This document shows positions 1 through 8,908 of a stretch of 64,000 nucleotides of DNA, piece by piece. Source of the DNA: Hyphomonadaceae bacterium (lineage in GTDB: Bacteria > Pseudomonadota > Alphaproteobacteria > Caulobacterales > Aquidulcibacteraceae); assembly GCA_022841905.1 (NCBI GenBank), contig JALHQO010000002.1, forward strand, positions 124,001-188,000. The letters are read 5' to 3'. The notes below the pieces were generated by a model. The model did no database searches, had not been told where the DNA came from, and saw only the letters and a list, made by a program, of their open reading frames with translations. A program made the position numbers and the translations under genes. The stretch's first letter is position 1. Each line of letters opens with the position of its first letter.

Positions 1-918
1 CAAGGTCCGTTCGGCGCCGGCGGCTCGGCCGACTTCTCCGATCTCTTCAACGAGATTTTCGGCGGCGGCTTCGAGGAGATGTTCTCGCGCGGCGGCAGAG
101 GCGGTCCGCGCAACGGCCCGCAACGCGGCGCCGATCTCCGCTACGATGTCGAGATTACGCTCGAACAAGCCTTCAAAGGCATGGAGCGCGAAATCGTCGT
201 GCCGCGCGCGCAAGCGTGTGCGCCGTGCAGCGGCTCAGGCTCGGAAGGCAACGCGCCGCTCGAGAGCTGCCGTACCTGCAACGGCGTCGGCCAAGTGCGC
301 GCCAGCCAAGGCATGTTCCGCATCGTGCGCACCTGCCCTGCCTGTCACGGCCGCGGACAATCGATCAAATCGCCCTGCAAGAGCTGCGGCGGACGCGGCC
401 AGGTGCAGAAAGAGCGCACGCTCTCAGTCAAGATCCCGCCCGGCGTTGAAGACGGCACCCGCATCCGTCTCGCCGGCGAAGGCGACATGGGCGCGCGCAA
501 CGGCCCGCCCGGCGATCTCTATCTCTTCCTCTCGGTGAAGCCGCACAATCTATTCGAGCGCGACGGCCCCGATCTCTATTGCCGTGCGCCGACGCCGATG
601 TGCAAAGCAGCGCTCGGCGGCGAGATCGAAATCCCCACCATCGAAGGCGAGCGCGCCAAAGTAACGATCCCCGCCGGCGCCCAAACCGGCCGCCGCTTTC
701 GCCTCAAAGGCAAAGGCATGACGCATCTGCGCGGCAAAGACCGCGGCGATCTGCATGTCGAACTCTTGGTGGAAACGCCGGTCAACTTAAGCGCCAAGCA
801 ACGCAAGTTGCTCGAAGAATTCGCCAAAGATTGCGGCGAAGAAGCCCACCCGCAAACGCAGGGCTTTTTCGACAGCTTAAAAAAGTTTTTCGAAACCGCC
901 GAAGGCCCGAGCCGGTAG
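1..918 (+). CDS. dnaJ: Chaperone protein DnaJ (5' end outside window)
   Basis: Co-chaperone of DnaK: it stimulates DnaK ATP hydrolysis and delivers unfolded substrates in the cytoplasm. The frame is open from base 1, so the J-domain lies outside; the visible start is the end of the Gly/Phe-rich linker. Then come four CxxCxGxG zinc-binding repeats (CAPCSGSG, CRTCNGVG, CPACHGRG, CKSCGGRG, about bases 220-415) and the substrate-binding C-terminal beta domains (for example DLYLFLSVKPH and GDLHVELLVETP). The four Cys repeats mark true DnaJ rather than CbpA. In many alphaproteobacteria dapB follows dnaJ; here a LysR/lipoprotein pair and a non-coding element separate them. Confidence 0.95.
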   Translation, partial: QGPFGAGGSADFSDLFNEIFGGGFEEMFSRGGRGGPRNGPQRGADLRYDVEITLEQAFKGMEREIVVPRAQACAPCSGSGSEGNAPLESCRTCNGVGQVRASQGMFRIVRTCPACHGRGQSIKSPCKSCGGRGQVQKERTLSVKIPPGVEDGTRIRLAGEGDMGARNGPPGDLYLFLSVKPHNLFERDGPDLYCRAPTPMCKAALGGEIEIPTIEGERAKVTIPAGAQTGRRFRLKGKGMTHLRGKDRGDLHVELLVETPVNLSAKQRKLLEEFAKDCGEEAHPQTQGFFDSLKKFFETAEGPSR

Positions 919-930
919 TTGGCGCTATTC

Positions 931-1476
931 TCAGTCCGTGCGAGCCAGTTCTGCGGTCCGATCCATTCCGATCTGATTGACCAGCGCATCCGCATGCCTG
1001 TGCACAAGCTCCCACGCGCCATCTCGACGGCACCAGACTTGAGTGACCCGCAATGACCAGTCCTGCTCCGGTAATCCCGCGACTATGGCGCGCTGACGCT
1101 CAATGAAAACCAGCACCGCCATGTCGTGGCTCGTGTAGTTTTCCACCAGTTCGAAACTAGCTTCGCCACTCGTGAAAGTGCGGGCAAGCTGATCGAGGTG
1201 AGCGGGGCTGGGGTCGAAGCGGCGACTGACACCGCCCAATGGCTGCATCAGGGTAAAATCGCCGGCAATTGGGCCGACAAGCGCAAACCAGCGGCGCATG
1301 TCGCCGCTGATAAAGGCGGCGTTGGCGTTTTCCGCACGCGCCGAAAGTTGTGCGACCACATCGTTCTGCTCCGCCAGCGCGCCGCGCCCGCTACACCCGG
1401 CTATGGACGCTAGAAACGCGAGCACCGCCGAGGCGCCCAAGAGGTTGAGTGGGGTTCTCGCACCCAATTTCAGCAT
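931..1476 (-). CDS. SnoaL/NTF2-like lipoprotein
   Basis: 181-residue predicted lipoprotein. A signal peptide ends in a lipobox (ASIAGC, Cys at about residue 28), followed by one SnoaL/DUF4440-type domain (pattern AAFISGDMRRWFALV near the start, WCRRDGAWELVHRHAD near the end), the fold of NTF2-like polyketide cyclases and ketosteroid isomerases. The reaction is unknown. The start has a good ribosome binding site (GGAGAAG). It is divergent from the LysR gene at 1552, with 75 bases between, so it is the likely target of that regulator (inference). Its 3' end nearly abuts the convergent dnaJ stop. Confidence 0.75.
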   Translation of the reverse strand: MLKLGARTPLNLLGASAVLAFLASIAGCSGRGALAEQNDVVAQLSARAENANAAFISGDMRRWFALVGPIAGDFTLMQPLGGVSRRFDPSPAHLDQLARTFTSGEASFELVENYTSHDMAVLVFIERQRAIVAGLPEQDWSLRVTQVWCRRDGAWELVHRHADALVNQIGMDRTAELARTD

Positions 1477-1551
1477 GACAACTTCTCCGTTCTCTTTGCA
1501 GAGAGCGTGACGCTTCCATGCTTATGCATCAAATGATATGATTTCAGCAAT

Positions 1552-2529
1552 ATGCTGAATCAAACTGATCTGAGCCGAACCGACCTCAATCTGCTGGTAT
1601 TGTTTGAGACGGTGATGCGAGAGCGGCATGTGGGGCGTGCGGCGCAGCGCATGAACCTGTCGCCGTCAGCGGTGAGCCATGGCTTGGCGCGACTTCGTGC
1701 ATTGTTATGCGATCCGCTCTTTGTCAGAACGCCGCGCGGCGTGACACCGAGCGATCGCGCTCTGGCGCTTGAGGCGCCGGTTGCTGAAATCCTGGCTCGC
1801 GTGCGAAGCGTTGTCGCGATCTCGGCGCCGTTCGAACCGAGCACTTCGAGTCGCGTTTTCACGATCGGCGCGCCGGACGGAACGGCTGCGGTCTTTCTGC
1901 CACCACTGATGCAGTCTCTCGGCACGCATGCGCCACACATCGACATTCGCATCCGCCAGCTGATGCCGCGCGCGGGCGACCGCTCGCCCGAAACAGGGTG
2001 GCGTCAAGCCTTCGTCGACCTCGATGCGCGGGCAATGGACCTCGCGGTGATGCCTATGGTGGCGGCGCCTGCGCGCTTTTCTACGCGAACGCTGTTCGAA
2101 GAGGACTTCATCATCGCCGCACGCGCCAAGCACCCTTGGCTCAAGACCCCCACTCTGTCGGCATTCGTCGCCGCCGAGCATCTCGTGGTCTCGCACACAG
2201 GAGACCCCTATGGGTTTGTCGACATCGCATTAGCTGAGCGAGGCCTGGCGAGGCGAGTGACGCTCACCGCGCCCAATTTCACGTTGGCGCTAGCGCTACT
2301 CGCAGAAACCAGTCTGATCGCCGCTGTCCCCCGGAGCATCTTTCATCTGCACGGCGCTCACTTCAACCTAAGTTGCGCTAGCCCGCCACTCGCGCTTCCC
2401 CGATTCACAATGACAATGGTTGCACCGACGCCCGCCCTTCAGGACACGGGCTTACGCTGGCTTATCGACACATTAGTGGCTGCGACAGCAAAGTTGCCCA
2501 CGAAGGCCGCACGGCGCGGCAAGAAATAG
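1552..2529 (+). CDS. LysR-family transcriptional regulator
   Basis: 325-residue LysR-type regulator. An N-terminal winged helix-turn-helix (about residues 10-70; LNLLVLFETVMRERHVGRAA, SPSAVSHGLARLR) is followed by a periplasmic-binding-protein-like effector domain (about 90-310). The sequence VRTPRGVTPSDRAL after the HTH is typical of the NodD/NahR-like subgroup. The ligand is unknown. It is divergent from the lipoprotein gene, and LysR proteins commonly regulate the adjacent divergent gene from the shared spacer, which is AT-richer than its surroundings. The pair sits in the gap between dnaJ and dapB and may be a local insertion. Confidence 0.92.
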   Translation: MLNQTDLSRTDLNLLVLFETVMRERHVGRAAQRMNLSPSAVSHGLARLRALLCDPLFVRTPRGVTPSDRALALEAPVAEILARVRSVVAISAPFEPSTSSRVFTIGAPDGTAAVFLPPLMQSLGTHAPHIDIRIRQLMPRAGDRSPETGWRQAFVDLDARAMDLAVMPMVAAPARFSTRTLFEEDFIIAARAKHPWLKTPTLSAFVAAEHLVVSHTGDPYGFVDIALAERGLARRVTLTAPNFTLALALLAETSLIAAVPRSIFHLHGAHFNLSCASPPLALPRFTMTMVAPTPALQDTGLRWLIDTLVAATAKLPTKAARRGKK

Positions 2530-2810
2530 CATCGCATCGCGATAAACCCGGAACCTCAGGGATCGCCTGCCCATCGGTTGCCCTGGCGTCTGGATCGCGC
2601 TTCGCGCGTCCGGCATGACGAATAGAAGGATAGAGCACATCGCTATCCCGCACTTCGCACCAGCGCTTGTCGGCCAGAGCGCGGGGCGCCGCCCCGCATT
2701 GGCTCAAAATATCAAGCGTTAGCGCAAAGCTGCGAGCCGGAGGCTCGCGCTCCAACGTGCGAACAGCGAAAATCAGTCCGCCCCACTTCATTCGCACCTA
2801 CACTCCCCTC
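2530..2810. repeat. Intergenic hairpin-rich stretch without a supported gene
   Basis: No convincing coding sequence. The stretch holds several short GC-rich inverted repeats, for example GCGGGGCGCCGCCCCGC near 2683-2699 and GCGAGCCGGAGGCTCGC near 2730-2746, and a copy of a common alphaproteobacterial type of palindrome (GATCGCGCTTCGCGCGTCCGG, 2593-2613, given here in part). It lies just beyond the 3' end of the structured element on the minus strand. A 111-codon minus-strand open frame here reads like translated repeat sequence. Confidence 0.5.
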
Positions 2811-3151
2811 GTCCGCACACGGGAGATTTCGAAGAGCTCCGAAACTTTGGAATGTGTGGACACGGTCGGTGTGGAGTCTGTTTGCGGGGCGTGAAACCGC
2901 GAAGTCCTGAGTGTCCGAACTCAGCACACAGAACCGGCGAATTGGGCATGGAGCTAAGTCCCAAAGGGAGATCCTTCGGTGAAGGGTGGCCCCGGAAGCG
3001 CACCGTGCAGGAGGCGAGCTGGCCATCGTCAGCGTTCAACAACTCCTCGCGCCCAGGCCGGGAAAAACGATCGGAAACGGGGCGCGTGCAACGCGCACTA
3101 TCCGCCGCAAGGCGGAACGAGCACTACCTACGGCGCCGAGCGCGCGCCCCG
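2811..3151 (-). ncRNA. Candidate structured RNA, copy A (homologue of the element at 50619-51049)
   Basis: Read on the minus strand this non-coding stretch aligns along its whole length with 50619-51049. Shared blocks in order: a 5' helix CGGGGCGCG/CGCGCCCCG (3151-3143 with 3086-3078) enclosing a small hairpin (3116-3101); TTTTTCCCGG; GAGGAGTTGTTGAACGC (3048-3032); a hairpin (2985-2973); CTTAGCTCCATG (2958-2947); TTCGCCGGTTCT; a 6-bp hairpin CTGAGT/ACTCAG (2924-2907); CGGTTTCAC; and a terminal ACAC/GTGT helix enclosing TTTCG/CGAAA (2861-2811). Several helices keep pairing but differ in sequence between copies, which points to a conserved RNA fold. Function and exact ends are unknown; no nuclease or transposase gene adjoins it. 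Confidence 0.6.
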
Positions 3152-3231
3152 ACTCCCTTCGGACCACATGGAAAGAATGCGAAACGCGTCCGGCTTGCCG
3201 CTGACGCGGCGAAAGTCCATGAGGTGACGCC

Positions 3232-4038
3232 ATGACACTTTCCATCGCCATCGCCGGCGCCGCCGGCCGCATGGGCAGCGCGATCATCCGCGCCGCTTCC
3301 GCCGATCCGCGCTTCCGCATCGCTGGCGGCACCGAACGCACCGGCTCGCACGCGCTCGGCATGGATCTAGGCGCGCTCGCCGGCGGCAGCGGCTTTGGCA
3401 TCGCCGCCGCCGATAGCGTCCACGCCGCCGCGACCAGCGCCGATGTCTGGATCGATTTCACCACGCCGGAAGCCACCGTCGGCGCGCTCGAAGCTTTAGG
3501 CGGCACGCAAGTCTGCGCCGCCATCGTCGGCACCACAGGTTTCGACGCCGCGCAAGAAGCGCGCATCACCGAAACAGCCCAGCGCCTCGCCATCGTGCGC
3601 TCCGGCAATTTCAGTCTGGGCGTGAATCTGCTCGCCGCGCTCGTGAAACAAGCGGCCTCCAAGCTTGGTCAAGGCTGGGATATCGAAATCGCCGAGGCGC
3701 ATCACCGCCGCAAAGTCGACGCGCCTTCCGGCACCGCCCTCCTCCTCGGCGAAGCCGCCGCCGCCGGCCGCGGCAAACCACTCAGCGAACTTCGCCTCAA
3801 GCCATATGACGGCATCACCGGCGAACGCGCCGAAGGCGGCATCGGCTTTTCCGTCACCCGCGGCGGCGGCATCGTCGGCGATCACGACGTGGCGTTCATC
3901 TCCGAGCGCGAAATCGTGACGCTCTCGCACCACGCCGTGGACCGCGCCGTCTTCGCCGATGGCGCGCTTGCCGCCGCACATTGGGTCGCGGATAAACCGC
4001 CGGGGCTCTACGGCATGAACGACGTGCTCGGGCTTTAG
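3232..4038 (+). CDS. dapB: 4-hydroxy-tetrahydrodipicolinate reductase
   Basis: Reduces 4-hydroxy-tetrahydrodipicolinate with NAD(P)H in the diaminopimelate/lysine pathway, cytoplasmic. The 268-residue length is normal. The N-terminal nucleotide-binding motif GAAGRMG is at residues 9-15. The substrate and catalytic signature, with the His pair H157-H158, K161 and DAPSGTA (163-169), is complete. The start is supported by GAGGTGACGCC just upstream. Its stop overlaps the stop of the convergent DUF2244 gene by 4 bases. Confidence 0.97.
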   Translation: MTLSIAIAGAAGRMGSAIIRAASADPRFRIAGGTERTGSHALGMDLGALAGGSGFGIAAADSVHAAATSADVWIDFTTPEATVGALEALGGTQVCAAIVGTTGFDAAQEARITETAQRLAIVRSGNFSLGVNLLAALVKQAASKLGQGWDIEIAEAHHRRKVDAPSGTALLLGEAAAAGRGKPLSELRLKPYDGITGERAEGGIGFSVTRGGGIVGDHDVAFISEREIVTLSHHAVDRAVFADGALAAAHWVADKPPGLYGMNDVLGL

Positions 4039-4529
4039 GTGCCGCGCTTGGCCCGGTGCAACGCGGCGTCCAAAGCTTGCGCGAACGAGGCGCATTCGTC
4101 GGAAGAAAGAAACGCGTCCAGTCTGATCTGCATTTTGCGCGCGCGAATGAGGACGCCCGTCCCCTCCCGCGCCATCCGCGCCCACACCGGATTGAGCACC
4201 CAATGCCGCTCCGCTCCCGACGCATCGATGCTCGCCACATACACCTTGCCGGCCGCAACCCGCACCCGCTCCTCGGCCCTGGCGGCCCGGTAGTTCATGC
4301 GAAACGCAATATAGAGCGCCAACACATCGAGCCCGAGAAAACCCGCCACCGGAAAGGCGCCCTGCACCCAAAAGAACACCGCCACCACCGCATTGATCGC
4401 GATCACCGCAACAAACATCGCCTTGAACGCCTTCGCGCTCAGGCTGCGATGCGGGCGAAGCACGGCGTCCATATAGAGCGCGCCGTCCATCATCGGCGGC
4501 GAAGGGATGCGTTCCCAGTCCGGCGTCAT
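4035..4529 (-). CDS. DUF2244 family membrane protein
   Basis: 164-residue protein of the DUF2244 family, whose function is unknown. The family hallmark LRPHRSLSAKAF comes shortly before two hydrophobic segments (about residues 38-80, VAVIAINAVVAVFF and VAGFLGLDVLALYIAF). A soluble C-terminal half follows (VYVASIDASG, HWVLNPVWARM). I chose the Met at 4529 (MTPDWERI) because a longer frame to 4598 would run into the divergent nth gene. It is divergent from nth and convergent with dapB. Confidence 0.8.
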   Translation of the reverse strand: MTPDWERIPSPPMMDGALYMDAVLRPHRSLSAKAFKAMFVAVIAINAVVAVFFWVQGAFPVAGFLGLDVLALYIAFRMNYRAARAEERVRVAAGKVYVASIDASGAERHWVLNPVWARMAREGTGVLIRARKMQIRLDAFLSSDECASFAQALDAALHRAKRGT

Positions 4530-4572
4530 GCCCCTATGACTAACGCCATCGCGTACGCCGCAAAGAGTTGAG

Positions 4573-5271
4573 ATGCCAAAACGCCTGACCAAAGCCAAAG
4601 CGGAAGAGCTCTACGCCCGCCTCGCCCACGTGCGCCCCGACCCGCGCACCGAACTCGAATACGTGAACCCGTTCACACTCCTCGTCGCCGTCGTCCTCTC
4701 GGCGCAGGCGACGGATAAAGGCGTCAACCGCGCGACGGCGGAGCTCTTCAAAATCGCCGACACGCCCGAGAAAATGGCCGCCCTCGGCGAAGAGCAGCTA
4801 GGCAAATACATTCAGACCATCGGGCTCTGGCGCAACAAAGCCAAAAACGTGATCGCGCTTTCGCAAACACTAATCGCCGAGCACAAAAGCCAAGTGCCGC
4901 GCGCGCGCGAGGCGCTGGAAGCTTTACCCGGCGTTGGCCGCAAGACGGCGAACGTCGTTCTGATGGAAGTGTTCGGTGAAGGCACGATCGCCGTCGACAC
5001 CCACGTCTTCCGCGTCGCCAACCGCACTGGCCTCGCTGACGGCAAAACGCCGGAGGCGGTCGAAGACCAGCTCATGCGCATCACGCCGAAGCATTATCTG
5101 CACGGCGCGCATCATTGGCTGATCCTGCATGGCCGCTATACGTGCATCGCGCGCAAGCCGGAGTGCCCGCGCTGCGTCATCGCCGATATCTGCCTCTACC
5201 GCGACAAAACCCGCGTAATCGCGTCAACGAAAAAGCCCGCCGCCTCAGGCGCAAAATCCAAGAAGAGGTAA
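4573..5271 (+). CDS. nth: Endonuclease III (DNA glycosylase/AP lyase)
   Basis: Base-excision repair enzyme that removes oxidised pyrimidines and cleaves AP sites. 232 residues. Helix-hairpin-helix LPGVGRKTA (118-126) carries the catalytic Lys (K124), and the catalytic Asp is in VDTHVFRV (D142). Four Cys in the C-x6-C-x2-C-x5-C spacing (C191, C198, C201, C207) bind the 4Fe-4S cluster. A Lys/Ser-rich tail of about 20 residues follows; its coding sequence overlaps the 3' end of the convergent ATP-grasp gene by 76 bases. Confidence 0.97.
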   Translation: MPKRLTKAKAEELYARLAHVRPDPRTELEYVNPFTLLVAVVLSAQATDKGVNRATAELFKIADTPEKMAALGEEQLGKYIQTIGLWRNKAKNVIALSQTLIAEHKSQVPRAREALEALPGVGRKTANVVLMEVFGEGTIAVDTHVFRVANRTGLADGKTPEAVEDQLMRITPKHYLHGAHHWLILHGRYTCIARKPECPRCVIADICLYRDKTRVIASTKKPAASGAKSKKR

Positions 5272-6077
5272 GGCTCGATCGCCTCAATCTCAATCACACG
5301 CCACTTGCCGTCATCGCCGAGCACGAGATCGATGCGCACATAAAGCAAATCCTGCGGCGAACGCTCGCGCACCGCTTCGGCCGCTTCCATCGCCTCGGGC
5401 GGCGGCGCTTCGGCGAGAAAGCGCGTTTTGCCGGGCATGTTCGCCAGCCAATCGCCGCTCTGCGGCACTTTACGGATCGCATGCGAGAACACACCGCCAA
5501 ACCAGAACAGCGAGCGCTCCCCTTCCGTCTCGATCGAGCGCAGATAGGGCTGGATCATCGCAGGCCCCAGCGGCCCGGCGATCAGGTCGGCCTCGCTCCA
5601 CGCATTGCGCTTCAGCCGCACCGTGCGGATCGATCCCGCGCCCACTTGCGGCTTCACCACGATCTCAGCCGCGCTCAACGCATCAAACGCCTGCGCAATC
5701 GCGACAGCATCGGCCTTCTCAGCCCAGATCGTCTCGATCGCAGATGGGCCGAGCTCTTGCAGATAGGTCTTGCGCGCATTCCAGCGCACGACGGCGGAAG
5801 AATTGTAAACCGGCAAACCGGCGCGCTCGAACGACTCCAAGGTCGCGACGAAAAGCTCTGGCCGCTCGTGATAATCCCAGGTCGTGCGGATCACCGCGGC
5901 ATCGTAGCCGCGCGTCTCGATGCCAGGCTCATCCCAAGCGACGACATCGAAATCGATACCGCGCTCCGCGCCAGCGGCGAGGATCAGCTGTCGGCTCTTC
6001 TCTTCAAGCGGCGGCACGCCGCCAGGCGGGATCGTCGTTCCGCGATAGGTGCGGCAACTCAAATACGCGACGCGCAC
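5196..6077 (-). CDS. ATP-grasp domain protein (RimK/DcsG-like)
   Basis: 293-residue ATP-grasp ligase of the RimK/glutathione synthetase superfamily, closest in architecture to DcsG-like proteins. An N-terminal domain holds IRTTWDYHERPELF. The ATP-binding region shows EIVVKPQVGAGS (about residues 135-155), MIQPYLRSIETEGERS and the Mg-binding end VIEIEAIEPYLF. Such enzymes join a carboxylate to an amine; the substrates here are unknown. It starts 2 bases after the stop of the upstream lipoprotein gene, so the two probably form an operon. Its last 76 coding bases overlap nth in antisense. Confidence 0.85.
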   Translation of the reverse strand: MRVAYLSCRTYRGTTIPPGGVPPLEEKSRQLILAAGAERGIDFDVVAWDEPGIETRGYDAAVIRTTWDYHERPELFVATLESFERAGLPVYNSSAVVRWNARKTYLQELGPSAIETIWAEKADAVAIAQAFDALSAAEIVVKPQVGAGSIRTVRLKRNAWSEADLIAGPLGPAMIQPYLRSIETEGERSLFWFGGVFSHAIRKVPQSGDWLANMPGKTRFLAEAPPPEAMEAAEAVRERSPQDLLYVRIDLVLGDDGKWRVIEIEAIEPYLFLDFAPEAAGFFVDAITRVLSR

Positions 6078-6079
6078 GC

Positions 6080-6478
6080 TCAGCGCCGCGCCGCGGCTTC
6101 AGCTGCGCACTGGTTCAAGCTCGGTGTCGTCTCTCCGGCGCGGCGCGCGCTCGGATGCGCTTGCGCCAGGCGCATCGTGTTGCGGCCATCGGCGGTAAAC
6201 ACCAGCAGCAAACCGCAGCTCTGCAAACGATACGTCAGCGCCGCTCCCGCTCCATCGCGGCGCACGACGTCGGGCGCGCCAAACGCCCGCTCGATATCAG
6301 CCTGCGACGGCGCGCTAGCGCTGCCAGCCGCCGCCAAAAGCTGCGCTGCGCGCGAACTCTCGCCTGCCGAAGCAACAGGCGCCGACGGCGACGAGGGCGC
6401 GCTAGGCGCAGCCGTTGCGCAGGCGGAGAGGAACACGAGAGCGGTGAGAGAAGCCATGAATCGCATGCGCGCGAACAT
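6080..6478 (-). CDS. Small lipoprotein of unknown function
   Basis: About 132 residues. A hydrophobic N-terminus ends in a lipobox (LVFLSAC), followed by an Ala/Ser/Pro-rich linker and a small folded domain (ADIERAFGAPDVVRRDG, LTYRLQSCGLLLVF) reminiscent of SmpA/OmlA-type outer-membrane small lipoproteins; the similarity is weak and two Cys in the domain could form a disulfide. Start at 6478 chosen (MFARMRFMASL); the next Met at 6466 is also possible. A longer frame to 6562 would overlap the divergent kinase gene. Co-directional with the ATP-grasp gene 2 bases downstream. Confidence 0.7.
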   Translation of the reverse strand: MFARMRFMASLTALVFLSACATAAPSAPSSPSAPVASAGESSRAAQLLAAAGSASAPSQADIERAFGAPDVVRRDGAGAALTYRLQSCGLLLVFTADGRNTMRLAQAHPSARRAGETTPSLNQCAAEAAARR

Positions 6479-6555
6479 GCCGCTCAAATCAGCGCGCCGC
6501 AATGCTTGCGCGCCTTCCGCTGGCCGCTTAAACGCTCGAAAGACAAGGATTTCCC

Positions 6556-7554
6556 ATGACAAGTTCGAGCTATGACGTCGTTGCGGTCGGCAACGCCATC
6601 GTCGACATTCTGAAGGCCGTCCCCGACGCGTTTCTCGGCGAAGAGAACATTGCCAAGGGCGGCATGACGCTGATCGACGACGCGCGCGCCGATCATTTGA
6701 CCGCGCGCATGGCCGACGCCGTGGTCGCCGCCGGCGGTTCCGCCGCCAACACGATGACGGGCGTCGCCAGCTTCGGCGGCAAAGCTGCTTATATCGGCAA
6801 AGTCGCGGACGACGATCTGGGCGCCCGCTTCACCCAGGAATTCCGCGCCGCCGGCGTCGCCTTCGACACGCCTGCCCGCGCCACCCCGCCCGGCACCGCC
6901 CGCTCCCTCATCGCCGTCACCCCCGACGGCCAGCGCTCCATGAACACCTATCTCGGCGCCTCCACCCTGCTCTCGACCGAAGACATTGACGCAGCACTCA
7001 TCCAATCCGGCGAAACGCTCTTCCTCGAAGGTTATTTGTTCGACCGTGACGAAGCCAAAGCCGCTTTCGTGCGCGCCGCGGAAATCGCGCGCACTGCGGG
7101 TCGCAAAGTGGCGCTGACGCTCTCGGATCGCTTTTGCGTCGATCGGCACCGCGAGAGCTTTCAGCATCTGGTGAAAGGCCACGTCGATATCTTATTTTCG
7201 AACGAGAGCGAGATCACCGGGCTTTACGAAAACGATGATCTCGGCGCCGCACTCGACACCGCGCGCAAAGCTTGCCCAACCGTAATCGTCACGCGTGGAG
7301 AAGTCGGCTCGCTGATCGCCGCGGGCGACGAGACCGTTGAAGTGCGGCCGATGCCAGTCGCGAAAGTCGTGGATTCAACCGGCGCAGGCGATCAGTACGC
7401 GGCGGGCTTCTTGTTCGGCTTCGCACGCGGACGCTCACTGGCCGAATGCGGCGCGCTCGCCTCGCTCGCGGCTGGTGAAGTGATTTCCCACATGGGGCCA
7501 CGACCTGGGACCAATTTGCGCGCGCTGGCGCTGAAGAGCGGCTTCCGCGTCTAA
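6556..7554 (+). CDS. PfkB-family carbohydrate/adenosine kinase
   Basis: 332-residue ribokinase-fold kinase, probably adenosine kinase-like. The first PfkB signature region is at [16 protein letters not shown] (60-75). The second is [13 protein letters not shown] (273-285), with catalytic Asp D279 in the anion hole GAGD. It would phosphorylate a sugar or nucleoside hydroxyl with ATP in the cytoplasm; the substrate cannot be read from sequence alone. Its stop codon overlaps the stop of the convergent hslU gene, leaving no room for a terminator. Confidence 0.9.
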   Translation: MTSSSYDVVAVGNAIVDILKAVPDAFLGEENIAKGGMTLIDDARADHLTARMADAVVAAGGSAANTMTGVASFGGKAAYIGKVADDDLGARFTQEFRAAGVAFDTPARATPPGTARSLIAVTPDGQRSMNTYLGASTLLSTEDIDAALIQSGETLFLEGYLFDRDEAKAAFVRAAEIARTAGRKVALTLSDRFCVDRHRESFQHLVKGHVDILFSNESEITGLYENDDLGAALDTARKACPTVIVTRGEVGSLIAAGDETVEVRPMPVAKVVDSTGAGDQYAAGFLFGFARGRSLAECGALASLAAGEVISHMGPRPGTNLRALALKSGFRV

Positions 7555-8855
7555 AGAATAAAGCGCGAAAGATCGGTGTTCTTGGCCAGATCGCCCACGG
7601 CGCTGCGCACGAGTGCTGCATCGATCTGCACGGTCTGGCCGTTGCGGTCAGGCGCGGTGAAGCTGATGTCGTCGAGCAAGCGCTCCATCACCGTTTGCAG
7701 CCGCCGCGCGCCGATGTTTTCGACGCTAGAATTTACGTCCGCTGCGATGCCCGCAATTGCCTCCACGGCGTCATCGCTAAACTCCAGCGTCACGCCTTCG
7801 GTTTTCAGGAGCGCGATGTACTGCTTGACCAAGCTCGCTTCAGGTTCCGTGAGGATACGACGAAAGTCTTCGCGCGTCAGCGCCTGCAGTTCGACCCGGA
7901 TTGGCAGGCGGCCCTGCAATTCCGGCAACAGGTCCGATGGTTTCGCGACGTGGAAGGCGCCTGATGCAATGAAGAGGATGTGGTCTGTCTTCACCGGGCC
8001 ATGCTTGGTGTTGACGATCGTACCTTCAATCAGCGGCAGCAAATCGCGCTGCACGCCTTCGCGGCTGACATCGCCGCCGCCCGCCCGCTCGGAGCGCGAC
8101 GCGATCTTGTCGATCTCGTCCAAAAACACGATCCCGTCTTCTGTCGTGATGCGCAGCGCTTCGCTCACCAGCGCGTCTTGATCCAAAAGCTTATCGCTCT
8201 CCTCACGCAGCAACGGCTCATACGCTTCCTCGACCGTCATGCGCACGCGCTTGGTGCGACGACCGAAGGCTTTGCCGAACAGGTCGCCGATATTGACCAT
8301 ACCGACGCCGGGCTGTCCGGGAATGTCCATTTGGCTAAGCGGCGATGCGGTGTCTTCGACGTCGATCTCCACCGCGGATTGCGCCATCTCGCCATTGCGC
8401 AGCTTTTTGCGGAAGGATTCACGCGTCGCAGCTGACGAGCCCTGCCCCACAAGCGCGTCAAGCACACGTTCTTCTGCCGCCGCTTCCGCTCGCGCCCGCA
8501 CTTCCTTGCGGCGCTGCTCGCGCACCATATTGAGCGCATGCTCGACCAGATCGCGGATGATCTGCTCTACGTCTCGTCCGACATAGCCAACTTCGGTGAA
8601 CTTGGTCGCTTCGACCTTCAAAAATGGCGCATTTGCGAGCTTGGCCAAGCGGCGCGCGATCTCGGTTTTGCCGACGCCGGTCGGGCCGATCATCAGGATG
8701 TTTTTCGGCGTGATTTCTTCGCGCAGGTTTTCCGGCACTTGCTTGCGCCGCCAGCGGTTACGTAGCGCGATGGCGACGGCGCGCTTAGCGTCCGCCTGGC
8801 CGACAATGTAGCGATCGAGTTCCGAGACAATTTCACGCGGCGAGTAATTGGTCAT
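7551..8855 (-). CDS. hslU: ATP-dependent protease ATPase subunit HslU
   Basis: AAA+ unfoldase that feeds substrates to the HslV peptidase. 434 residues, normal length. Walker A GPTGVGKT (57-64); the pore-loop motif GYVG (90-93); the inserted I-domain (about 105-235); Walker B IVFLDE (242-247); the C-terminal tail ending LSRFIL, which inserts into HslV to activate it. hslV lies 1.2 kb upstream on the same strand, but unusually the two are separated by a membrane protein gene. Confidence 0.98.
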   Translation of the reverse strand: MTNYSPREIVSELDRYIVGQADAKRAVAIALRNRWRRKQVPENLREEITPKNILMIGPTGVGKTEIARRLAKLANAPFLKVEATKFTEVGYVGRDVEQIIRDLVEHALNMVREQRRKEVRARAEAAAEERVLDALVGQGSSAATRESFRKKLRNGEMAQSAVEIDVEDTASPLSQMDIPGQPGVGMVNIGDLFGKAFGRRTKRVRMTVEEAYEPLLREESDKLLDQDALVSEALRITTEDGIVFLDEIDKIASRSERAGGGDVSREGVQRDLLPLIEGTIVNTKHGPVKTDHILFIASGAFHVAKPSDLLPELQGRLPIRVELQALTREDFRRILTEPEASLVKQYIALLKTEGVTLEFSDDAVEAIAGIAADVNSSVENIGARRLQTVMERLLDDISFTAPDRNGQTVQIDAALVRSAVGDLAKNTDLSRFIL

Positions 8856-8908
8856 GGCGCTGACTTAAGCGCCCTGCCCGCTCGCGTGAAGGGCGTCGCT
8901 GAGCCGCA

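Noticed and set aside
2462-2797. 111-codon minus-strand open frame after structured element A, a candidate nuclease ORF for an omega-RNA
   Set aside because: No HNH or RuvC motifs; sequence reads as translated dispersed palindromes (RHAGRAKRDPDAR).
5115-6575. 486-codon plus-strand open frame opposite the ATP-grasp and lipoprotein genes
   Set aside because: Arg/His-rich composition with no recognisable domain; it is the antisense shadow of two well-supported minus-strand genes in GC-rich DNA.
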